NCBI GenBank assembly: GCA_041666125.1
Contig: JBAYHN010000036.1
Span: 1-13,225, forward strand
Reading direction: 5' to 3'
DNA: 13,225 nt
Source of the DNA: JBAYHN01 sp041666125
GTDB lineage: Bacteria > Patescibacteriota > Gracilibacteria > UBA1369 > UM-FILTER-53-11
In this document: piece after piece, positions 6,971-13,225 of the stretch
How the letters are laid out: every line of letters starts with the position of its first letter
Position numbering within the stretch: the first letter of the stretch is position 1
Position numbers and translations under genes: made by a program
The notes under the pieces: model-generated
The model's database searches: none
Seen by the model: only the letters and a program-made list of their open reading frames with translations
What the model was told of the DNA's origin: nothing

Positions 6971-9900
6971 TTATTCACCAGTAGGCTCTTCTTGGCCGGC
7001 CTCAGCCCGTAACCCCAAAAACTCTTCGAGACTTTCAAGGTGTCCCTGATTAAACGTATGATCAAATTGATATCCCGCCTCCGGCAAATTTATTACTGTT
7101 TTTACAGATCTACCCTCAGGAACGCTTGGATCTTCAATCCAAAAACTTTCGTGTGAAACGCGCGCACTCATCCCTTCAATTGATTTTGCAGTTTCTTCCA
7201 ATCTACCCGCAATTTCTTGCTGTAAATATTCGAGTTCCTGACTGGGATCATTTTTAACACCAATGAGTCTTCCAGCCTCATTTTGCTCTCGACTTCTCCT
7301 TAGAATTTCCTCTCTTCTATAATCTAATTCCTCAACAATTTCTTTTTGTCTTGCTCTTAAAAAATCATTCATGTAGCTCGCACTTCCTACCCTTTGGTAA
7401 AGCCTTTCCGTGTGAGGAGTATCTTCAACTTCAAACAACATAAATCCATCAAATTCTCCAAGCGCCAAACCTTCGCCACCTTCCCTTACATGTTCACCGT
7501 GTTTTAATTCTGCCAATTCGGAACGCCTACCGCGTGAAACCGTATAAAGTCCATGCTCAGTACCATTACTTTCATCAACAAACGTATGTCTATGTTTTGT
7601 ATATGGCACCGCCCTCGAATGCGCGCGTGTTTTTCTTATTAAAATACCGCTAAGCAATTCTTTTGGATGTTCGCTCGTCGCAACCTCTTCGTAAAGGGCT
7701 TTTACATCATTTATTTTTGCAGGAACTCTGCTGCCTCCCCTTGGTCCAACGGACACCATTCTAAAAAGCTCTACATCAAAAGCATCTTCCGGTAATTCTC
7801 CATTAGCATTTCCGCCATTAATAATAGGCTGGAATAAAGATCTGGCCCTGTCTCTATTTGAACCAATCAAAATCTTTTCATGTTGAGCACGCTCTCTATG
7901 TATTCTTAGCGATCCTTCGGTAAGATCAATTTTCATTGAGCTTTCTTCGCGTTCATCAACAGGAGGCATTAATGTTGTAAATTCCGGAGCTTTTGGCGGC
8001 GGCACTCCGGAGGGAATAACCAGCGGTGGAGTGACAGTAGCAGGCTTAGCTGCAACCGGTGGCGGCGTAAAATCTTTTTTCTTATAAATCAATCCAAGAG
8101 CTTCCAAAATCAAAACGTGCACTTCATCAAAAGCGCGTTCGGCAACGCCATAATCGCCACATTTATTTCTAGATATTACCGCTATTTCAACTCCACCTTT
8201 AAGAATGCGCAGCTCCAAATTACCATCGTGATCAAGTTGACCATAAAGTGTCACATCGTCTTTTGCCAATAGTGCAATATTGCATGCCAAACTTTTTGGA
8301 TTTTGAGCTGTTTCTTTTGCCGCACGTCGTCTTACTCGCATATCCGAAAAAGTGGCTGCAAGCGGAGATTTAGCATGTCCCTCCAAAAGTACACGTTGCC
8401 CATCGGTTCCAAGTTGTATGGTCCTATGATCTACAAGATCTTTTATTAATGCAGCAATATCAGGACTAGATTCCGACAAAGAAGCTAGATCTGTTTGCGC
8501 AAGCAATTTCACTCCGGCATTTGCTTTTTCCGTTTCAGCGGCAGCTCTCTGGGCTCTGGTTAATTTTACAGCGCCGACACCACTGGCTTTCGCCTCCTCT
8601 TCCGCCTTTTCTACGATTGGCATAAAAACACTGGCACACTTTTCTCCAAGCATAAGAACAAATTTACTTTTATCCACAGAACGCAGTGCTATAATTTTTG
8701 CTACTTTCTCTGAAAATGCAGTGGCCGCTCGCGCCGGAATTCTTTCGGTGATATTTCTCAAGATTGCTATTCGATTAGGATCCGCAAAATCATTCCCAGA
8801 AACAAAACAATCTTTAATTAATTGATCTGCGAAAAACTCCGCCGTGGCTTCTCTTGCAAGTGCATCACCAGCTATGCAACACGCCGTATAAAAAGATCTA
8901 TACTGCGGATTTTTTAATATGCCCATAAAATGGGTAACAAGCGCCGGAGCGCTCTTCATTTGTTCGGCATTCTCAAAAAGAAAATCAAAAACTTGCCTGT
9001 GCCCAAAAAACTCATCGCCAGTTTCTCTGCTTACTCCTTCCCTACCTAAGTTAAAAAAACGCGGATTCTTAGCCGCAACAGAGCGCAACCTATCCAAGGC
9101 TGGTGTTATGTCGCAACCTGTTATTTGTTTCAAAATATTAAAAATCTCATAAAATTCGTATCCATCACGTATTTCGTCAATACATTGGCAGATTTTATTA
9201 ATATCTATACGTTCTCCTTTTCCGGCACACATGGCTTCCATTAATATAAAATACCTACCGGCAAAAAGTGAGCTATCTTCCTCGCGAGCAGGCACCTTAT
9301 TTAAGCAATTAAAAACAACTTCTGAATTCTTGCGAGCAGCATTTATGTGAGCCGCGGAAAAAGATTTGCGCTCGGCTTCCATGTACCGCCTGCGTTCTGT
9401 GCCCCACTTTTTTGCTACATCCTTTCCGGCGTGAACCTCAATATATGTGTTTACACAATCCATCAAAGCCATTTCATTATTAAGTACCGAATCAGCTTTT
9501 ACCTCCTCAGTTCTCCGTACGCCTCCTGCCGTAAGTTCTATACGTGCCTCCATTACAGAAAGTACCGAAGCAACCATTTCTACTATCTCCAAAATTTTCA
9601 CTAAGACTTTTTTTTCTCTGTGATCATCTCTTCCCCACGGATTGGAATACAATTCATTTAAATAAATATTCCCAATAAAATTGGCCGCATGTTCAGTAAT
9701 GACGCTTAGCTCTTGTACGTTAGATAGAATTAATAGCGCAAACACTTTCACCGTAATTTCATCAAAATATCTTATTGAAGAAAAATCTTGAGGCCATTTA
9801 TGTGCAAGTTTAAGTGCTCTACCTAAAACAATCTTTCGATCAGGCGGTAATTGCTCGTAAAACTCATTTTTTTCACGCGTAATAGTACTAGATTCCTCGG

Positions 9901-10642
9901 CGGATTCATGGCCAAATTGAATGCCAGAGTTTGCCGCATGCAACATTTTACTTACGATAGTGGCATATTCCGGCCCAGCCTCCTCACCAAACTTAATAAT
10001 TCCAGTCATCATTTCCCTATGAAACTCACGTGCACGCGCAAGCAAAGTACTTTCGGCATAATCAAGCACTTGTCCCGGCGCAGTAAAATTTCTTACAGTC
10101 TCTCCATCCTTATTTGTTGCCTGGGCAGTGGGCGGAACTTTGCCATCATGCAAAACCTTTAAAAATGGACAATACCCGCTTTGGCAATAATCCAAATCTA
10201 ACAAGCGCAAATTCCCATTCTGTTCTGGAGGAAGATGGAAACGTTCAATATCAAGTCCATTATCTACAGCAGATTCATTAATTCGCACCAAAGCTGCTAT
10301 ATATTTTCTAAACTCTGCCGCAGGCATAACATCATAGGCAGTAGGAGGAGGAGTTAATCTCAATAATGCATCAACTTCATCTAAATATTTTTTAACCCGT
10401 TTACCCAAATCCGCAGGTTCAAATTCCCCGCTTCTAACAGCTGCAACAACCGCCGGTAAAGCAACATTTGACCAGTACTTCCTATAAACAAAGATTTCTC
10501 TTAAAAAATCTTCCGCTATAGGTAGATCAGTTAGCTCAATACCACAGCGACGTGCAACTTCCTGCTGATCAATAGCATTAACATCTACACCATCAAGGAG
10601 TTCATCCACCGATTCGCCAGAATCTGGCATCCTATCTGTCAT
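6971..10642 (-). CDS. Large orphan protein (1223 aa) inside the pyr cluster
   Basis: I recognise no family. The long intact frame on the pyr strand is certainly coding. I use the second ATG (10642) because the first (10651) overlaps a -10 box. There is no signal peptide or membrane segment, so it is probably cytoplasmic. In coordinates of the longer frame (subtract 3): residues 1 to about 740 look almost wholly helical, with a CQSGYC cysteine pair at 156/161 and further isolated cysteines. About 745-855 is mixed strand/helix (LYGQLDHDGNLELRILKGG). About 857-897 is a proline-rich, probably flexible linker (TPPPVAAKP, PSGVPPPKAPE). About 1005-1085 is strand-rich and His/Arg-rich (TKHRHTFVDE). 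About 1092-1160 is a charged coiled-coil-like stretch (FLRARQKEIVEELDYRREEI). It separates pyrC (67 bases upstream) from pyrD. Scaffold or structural roles are possible; no enzymatic motif is visible. Confidence 0.85.
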   Translation of the reverse strand: MTDRMPDSGESVDELLDGVDVNAIDQQEVARRCGIELTDLPIAEDFLREIFVYRKYWSNVALPAVVAAVRSGEFEPADLGKRVKKYLDEVDALLRLTPPPTAYDVMPAAEFRKYIAALVRINESAVDNGLDIERFHLPPEQNGNLRLLDLDYCQSGYCPFLKVLHDGKVPPTAQATNKDGETVRNFTAPGQVLDYAESTLLARAREFHREMMTGIIKFGEEAGPEYATIVSKMLHAANSGIQFGHESAEESSTITREKNEFYEQLPPDRKIVLGRALKLAHKWPQDFSSIRYFDEITVKVFALLILSNVQELSVITEHAANFIGNIYLNELYSNPWGRDDHREKKVLVKILEIVEMVASVLSVMEARIELTAGGVRRTEEVKADSVLNNEMALMDCVNTYIEVHAGKDVAKKWGTERRRYMEAERKSFSAAHINAARKNSEVVFNCLNKVPAREEDSSLFAGRYFILMEAMCAGKGERIDINKICQCIDEIRDGYEFYEIFNILKQITGCDITPALDRLRSVAAKNPRFFNLGREGVSRETGDEFFGHRQVFDFLFENAEQMKSAPALVTHFMGILKNPQYRSFYTACCIAGDALAREATAEFFADQLIKDCFVSGNDFADPNRIAILRNITERIPARAATAFSEKVAKIIALRSVDKSKFVLMLGEKCASVFMPIVEKAEEEAKASGVGAVKLTRAQRAAAETEKANAGVKLLAQTDLASLSESSPDIAALIKDLVDHRTIQLGTDGQRVLLEGHAKSPLAATFSDMRVRRRAAKETAQNPKSLACNIALLAKDDVTLYGQLDHDGNLELRILKGGVEIAVISRNKCGDYGVAERAFDEVHVLILEALGLIYKKKDFTPPPVAAKPATVTPPLVIPSGVPPPKAPEFTTLMPPVDEREESSMKIDLTEGSLRIHRERAQHEKILIGSNRDRARSLFQPIINGGNANGELPEDAFDVELFRMVSVGPRGGSRVPAKINDVKALYEEVATSEHPKELLSGILIRKTRAHSRAVPYTKHRHTFVDESNGTEHGLYTVSRGRRSELAELKHGEHVREGGEGLALGEFDGFMLFEVEDTPHTERLYQRVGSASYMNDFLRARQKEIVEELDYRREEILRRSREQNEAGRLIGVKNDPSQELEYLQQEIAGRLEETAKSIEGMSARVSHESFWIEDPSVPEGRSVKTVINLPEAGYQFDHTFNQGHLESLEEFLGLRAEAGQEEPTGE

Positions 10643-10649
10643 GCCCTGC

Positions 10650-10677
10650 ATTGTACTATCTTTTGCACTTTAGTCAA
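10650..10677 (-). promoter_or_regulatory. Sigma70-like promoter of the large orphan gene
   Basis: Minus strand: -35 TTGACT (10677-10672), a 16-base spacer, and -10 TACAAT (10655-10650). Each box has one mismatch to consensus. The -10 covers the A and T of the ATG at 10651, so that ATG cannot be the start if this promoter is used. The next ATG at 10642 lies 7 bases beyond the -10, which predicts a leaderless message. The promoter sits between pyrC and the orphan and could also feed pyrD-F. Confidence 0.6.
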
Positions 10678-10709
10678 TCTGGGCATTTAGACCGCAACAG
10701 ATCAATTTA

Positions 10710-12011
10710 CTACATAAAATGTATTTCGCTGCCACGTGAATCTTCATTAAGCTTTCCACCCTCATAAACAATTGCTCCATTAACCACCGTCATAACTGGC
10801 CAACCTTTAAGATTCCAGCCATTAAATGGTGACCAGCCACACTTTGTAAAATAACCGTTTGCACCAACCTTCATTTCCTTTTCCATATCAACAATGGCCA
10901 AATCCGCATCGTAGCCTTCACAAATTTTGCCTTTAAATGGAATGTGAAGTAGCGCTGCCGGATTTTCACAAACAAATCTACATAAATCGCTCAAATTTAT
11001 TTCGCCATTATTTACCGAATTTAAAAGTAGAGGCAAAAGAGTTTCTTCTCCGGGCACACCGGAAGGCGCAGAGCTATAACTTGCAGCTTTTTCTTCGCGA
11101 TCGTGAGGAGCATGATCCGTGGCTATGGCTTGAATTATCCCTTCTTTAAGCGCTTTCCAAAGCGCAGCCTTGTCTGAATTTGTGCGCAGAGGCGGATTCA
11201 TTTTTACAAAATTGGCCTGGTCGGAATATGCGGACTGCGAAAGATAAAGATGATGAGTTGTGCAATCCGCACTCACAAGCGGACCTTTAAATTTTTGCAA
11301 TTCTTCAACTTCCAATTCCGTGGAAGCGTGAGTTATGTGAATGCGCGCTTCCATTTTCTTAGCCAAATGCAAAATGGTTTTGCAGGCTTCGTATGCGGCT
11401 TTTGGGCTCCTAATTGTGGAATGAACACTCGGATCTTGCGAATCTTTATATTTCTCCATGTTTTCGCGAATGATTTTGTCATCTTCCGCATGCACAATTA
11501 CAAACTTTTTGAGCGCAAGCAGCTTTTCAATTAAATCCAAATCTTCAACAAGCATATTTCCCGTAGTTGATCCCATAAATAGCTTAACTCCGGCAATATT
11601 TTTGGCCTTTTTAATTTCATCAATATTGTCTTTGGAAAAACCAATATAAAACCCATAATTTACCAGCGATTTTTGGCTGGCAATTTTGCGCTTTTCCTCC
11701 AGAGCCTCACATGTAAGGGTTGGGGGCAACGTGTTTGGCATATCTATTACAGTAGTAATTCCACCCGCCGCGGCCGCCATTGAACCGCTATGAAAATCTT
11801 CTTTATTGGGAAAACCCGGATCGCGAAAATGCACATGCATATCTATTAAACCCGGCAAAATATGTAAACCCATGCAATTTCTTTCGATCTGCGCTTTTTC
11901 CAGAATTTTTCCGATTTTTGTAATTTTCCCTTTAATAATACCCAAATCACCTTCTATTATTTCCGAAGGCGTGACAATTTTTGCATTTCTGAGAATTAAA
12001 TCAAATATCAT
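10710..12011 (-). CDS. pyrC: Dihydroorotase
   Basis: Zinc-dependent cytoplasmic amidohydrolase that closes carbamoyl aspartate to dihydroorotate, the third step of the pathway. The 433 residues fit the long dihydroorotase type rather than the roughly 345-residue E. coli PyrC type. Metal ligands and catalytic residues are visible: DMHVHFRDPG with H59 and H61; K143 in GVKLFMG, the likely carboxylated bridging lysine; H174 in VHAEDD; H228 in HITHAS; and D299 in ATDHAPH. Substrate-binding Arg63 and the stretch SGVPGEETLLPLLLN are kept, so this is an active enzyme and not the inactive PyrC-like partner found beside some aspartate carbamoyltransferases. The ATG is 15 bases after the pyrB stop. An AAAGGT about 11 bases upstream is a weak Shine-Dalgarno candidate. 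The gene ends in TAG. Confidence 0.95.
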   Translation of the reverse strand: MIFDLILRNAKIVTPSEIIEGDLGIIKGKITKIGKILEKAQIERNCMGLHILPGLIDMHVHFRDPGFPNKEDFHSGSMAAAAGGITTVIDMPNTLPPTLTCEALEEKRKIASQKSLVNYGFYIGFSKDNIDEIKKAKNIAGVKLFMGSTTGNMLVEDLDLIEKLLALKKFVIVHAEDDKIIRENMEKYKDSQDPSVHSTIRSPKAAYEACKTILHLAKKMEARIHITHASTELEVEELQKFKGPLVSADCTTHHLYLSQSAYSDQANFVKMNPPLRTNSDKAALWKALKEGIIQAIATDHAPHDREEKAASYSSAPSGVPGEETLLPLLLNSVNNGEINLSDLCRFVCENPAALLHIPFKGKICEGYDADLAIVDMEKEMKVGANGYFTKCGWSPFNGWNLKGWPVMTVVNGAIVYEGGKLNEDSRGSEIHFM

Positions 12012-12026
12012 GGCGGAAGATTACCT

Positions 12027-12956
12027 TTAAAAACTCTTTCCAAGAACCATCATAAGCAGAGCCATGCGAACCGCAAGCCCGCTTTTTGCCTGCCTAAAAT
12101 AGGCTGCGCCGGGCAATTCATCAACATCTTTTGTAATTTCCCAAACTCGAGGAAGCGGATGCAGAATTAGCATTTTTGGATTTTTTTCCTTTATTAACTC
12201 GCTAGTTAAAACATAAACGTTTCTGTGTTTTTCATAGTCTTTTTTCTTGGCAAACCTTTCTTGCTGAATGCGCGTCATATATACAACGTCCGCGTCTTTT
12301 ATTGAGTCTGCAAATTCCACAGTTTCGGTAAAAGGAACATTTTTTTCTTTTAAAAATCTGCAAACTCCCTCCGGCATTTTTAGTTCGGGCGGAGAAACAA
12401 ATGTTAACTTTACATTAAAATGAGAGAGCATTTCGGAAAGTGAATGAACCGTGCGCCCATATTTTAAATCCCCTACCATAGCCACTTTTAGACCATCAAC
12501 TTTGCCGAGTTCTTGCTGAATTGTAAAAATATCCAAAAGAGCTTGAGTTGGATGTTCGCGGCAACCGTCTCCGGCATTTATTACCGGCACGCTTGAACCG
12601 TGCGCCATTTCGTCCGCGGAATTATCTTCGTTGTGACGAATGGCAATAACGTCCGCGTAAGTGGAAATCATTTTTCCCGTGTCATATAAAGTTTCGCCTT
12701 TTGCGACAGAAGATCCTTGTGTGCCAACGGAAGAAACAACACTTCCGCCAAGCCGAATCATTGCGGTTTCGAAAGAAAGTCGCGTGCGGGTGGAAGGTTC
12801 ATAAAAAAGCGTTGCCAGTAGTTTACCCTTCAACAAATCGCCAAATTTCTTTTTGGAAGCATATGGAAGTGCTTTGCCGGCCATTTTTAAAACTGCTTCA
12901 ATGTCTCCGCGGTTAAACTGTTTTGAGCTTAAGATATCGGCTCCTTTGAAGTTCAT
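12027..12956 (-). CDS. pyrB: Aspartate carbamoyltransferase, catalytic subunit
   Basis: Joins carbamoyl phosphate and aspartate to give carbamoyl aspartate, the committed step. With the ATG at 12956 it has 309 residues, close to E. coli PyrB (about 310), and residue numbers align almost exactly. Visible: STRTR (55-59), the carbamoyl-phosphate site; K86 in VAKGE; R107; HPTQALLD with H135; R229 and Q231 in MTRIQQERF; and HPLPR (266-270). An in-frame ATG at 13022 would add 22 mostly hydrophobic residues read out of the palindrome, and it lies upstream of a good -10 box. I treat that extension as spurious. No pyrI regulatory subunit gene lies in the window. pyrB heads the minus-strand cluster and is divergent from carA, which makes its substrate. 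Confidence 0.95.
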   Translation of the reverse strand: MNFKGADILSSKQFNRGDIEAVLKMAGKALPYASKKKFGDLLKGKLLATLFYEPSTRTRLSFETAMIRLGGSVVSSVGTQGSSVAKGETLYDTGKMISTYADVIAIRHNEDNSADEMAHGSSVPVINAGDGCREHPTQALLDIFTIQQELGKVDGLKVAMVGDLKYGRTVHSLSEMLSHFNVKLTFVSPPELKMPEGVCRFLKEKNVPFTETVEFADSIKDADVVYMTRIQQERFAKKKDYEKHRNVYVLTSELIKEKNPKMLILHPLPRVWEITKDVDELPGAAYFRQAKSGLAVRMALLMMVLGKSF

Positions 12957-12964
12957 CAGTAATA

Positions 12965-12994
12965 ATTCTAGCAGAAATCCAAATGGTATGCCAA
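12965..12994 (-). promoter_or_regulatory. Promoter of pyrB with extended -10
   Basis: Minus strand: -35 TTGGCA (12994-12989), an 18-base spacer, and -10 TAGAAT (12970-12965). Each box has one mismatch, and the -10 is preceded by TGC, the extended -10 signature. The -10 ends 8 bases before the pyrB ATG at 12956, predicting a leaderless mRNA. The -35 and spacer lie inside the left arm of the palindrome, so anything that binds or extrudes the palindrome would act on this promoter. Confidence 0.6.
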
Positions 12995-13086
12995 TAAGGC
13001 GAGCATTTATAGAAAGAGGCATGCCGAATCATGTATGAGGCGTGCCTCGCTTCTGCTCGCCGTTTGGTATGCCTTTGGATTTCTGC
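12971..13086. repeat. Long imperfect palindrome filling the pyrB-carA intergenic region
   Basis: A 116-base inverted repeat. From outside in: 12971-12983 pairs perfectly with 13074-13086 (13 bp, GCAGAAATCCAAA); 12985-12992 pairs with 13066-13073 (GGTATGCC against itself, 6 Watson-Crick plus 2 G-T); 12998-13005 pairs perfectly with 13054-13061 (8 bp, GGCGAGCA); 13016-13025 pairs with 13039-13048 (10 bp with one G-T). The apical loop is 13 bases (13026-13038). Short mismatched or bulged stretches separate the blocks. The arms occur nowhere else in the window as far as I can see. It could be a shared operator, a leader RNA hairpin or a small repetitive element. The structure itself is read directly; the function is open. 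Confidence 0.85.
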
Positions 13087-13093
13087 AAATCTA

Positions 13094-13102
13094 TGGTATA
13101 GA
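13094..13102 (+). promoter_or_regulatory. Possible extended -10 box of carA
   Basis: TGG followed by TATAGA on the plus strand, ending 10 bases before the proposed carA ATG at 13113. No good -35 is visible at normal spacing; the nearest is TTTGGA (13074-13079), inside the right arm of the palindrome. The match is modest (4 of 6 plus the TG), and is supported by the same short -10-to-start geometry as other genes in the window. Confidence 0.35.
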
Positions 13103-13112
13103 TGTACCAAAC

Positions 13113-13225
13113 ATGGCGAGACTAATACTTGCAGATGGCATCTCCTTTGAAGGGAAACCGTTCGGAGCCAACACGGATACCCAGGGAGAAGTCGTTTTCA
13201 ACACGGGCATGGTTGGCTATCCGGA
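13113..13225 (+). CDS. carA: Carbamoyl-phosphate synthase small (glutaminase) subunit, 3' truncated by window edge
   Basis: Only 37 complete codons are present, beginning MARLILADGISFEGKPFGA and continuing to QGEVVFNTGMVGYP. That pattern is the conserved N-terminal region of CarA: the L-x-L-x-D-G-x-x-F-x-G-x-x-F-G start and GEVVFNT-GM-GY. The full protein supplies ammonia from glutamine to CarB for carbamoyl phosphate, the substrate of PyrB. The frame stays open upstream to an ATG at 13035, which would add 26 residues read from the palindrome. I reject that extension because the family normally begins at MARLIL-like sequence. There is no Shine-Dalgarno; a -10-like box ends 10 bases before the ATG. 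It is divergent from pyrB with 156 bases between the two starts. Confidence 0.9.
   Translation, partial: MARLILADGISFEGKPFGANTDTQGEVVFNTGMVGYP

Noticed and set aside
10149..10190. CQSGYC in the large orphan as a zinc-binding or redox motif
   Set aside because: A CX4C pair without nearby partner cysteines or histidines matches no metal-site pattern I can name.
10652..10709. A possible terminator between pyrC and the large orphan
   Set aside because: No stable GC stem followed by a U-run was found; the interval is mostly the orphan's promoter.
12946..12970. A plus-strand promoter left of the palindrome (TTGAAG, TAATAA) that would transcribe the hairpin into a carA leader
   Set aside because: The boxes are only 8 bases apart, too close for a sigma70 promoter; no better pair was found.
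1..13225. Use of UGA as a sense codon (recoded CPR lineages)
   Set aside because: TGA serves as stop in pyrD (overlapping pyrK) and in the 97-aa gene, and the conserved proteins show no in-frame TGA.

Overview
The window is a gene-dense, AT-rich piece of a bacterial chromosome built around the de novo UMP (pyrimidine) pathway. The standard genetic code holds: TGA ends at least two genes (pyrD and a 97-residue small gene), so this is not a UGA-recoded lineage such as Gracilibacteria or Absconditabacteria. Shine-Dalgarno motifs are nearly absent. Intergenic gaps are tiny, and a very large protein without recognisable domains sits inside the pyr cluster. These traits fit an uncultured, compact-genome bacterium, possibly of the Patescibacteria/CPR type, but nothing here fixes the phylum.

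Layout. (1) 1-2942, plus strand: the 3' part of a P2A-type calcium/cation ATPase, followed after 2 bases by rsmA (16S rRNA dimethyladenosine methyltransferase). (2) 2943-3510, minus strand: two small unrecognised genes of 97 and 65 codons. The stop codon of the first touches the rsmA stop. (3) 3592-12956, minus strand, in transcription order: pyrB, pyrC, a 1223-residue orphan protein, pyrD, pyrK, pyrE, pyrF. (4) 13113 to the window end, plus strand: the first 37 codons of carA, divergent from pyrB. With carA (carB presumably lies beyond the window) the cluster covers carbamoyl phosphate to UMP. The dihydroorotate dehydrogenase is the NAD-linked class 1B type (PyrD plus the FAD/2Fe-2S subunit PyrK), which needs no respiratory quinone.

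Two non-coding patterns stand out. First, at several genes a sigma70-like -10 box, in some cases with a well-spaced -35, ends only 6-10 bases before the chosen start codon. This predicts leaderless mRNAs and moves several starts: pyrD to a GTG, the large orphan to its second ATG, and pyrB and carA to internal ATGs. Second, the pyrB-carA divergent intergenic region is almost filled by one long imperfect palindrome (12971-13086) that ends just inside both predicted -10 boxes. It is the best candidate for an undescribed regulatory element.

The most unusual gene is the 1223-residue orphan between pyrC and pyrD. It appears to have its own promoter, no signal peptide and no membrane segments. It has a long helical N-terminal part, a proline-rich linker and a charged coiled-coil-like C-terminal part. 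Its function is unknown. No rRNA, tRNA, CRISPR array or insertion sequence was seen, and no stretch above 300 bases lacks a gene.
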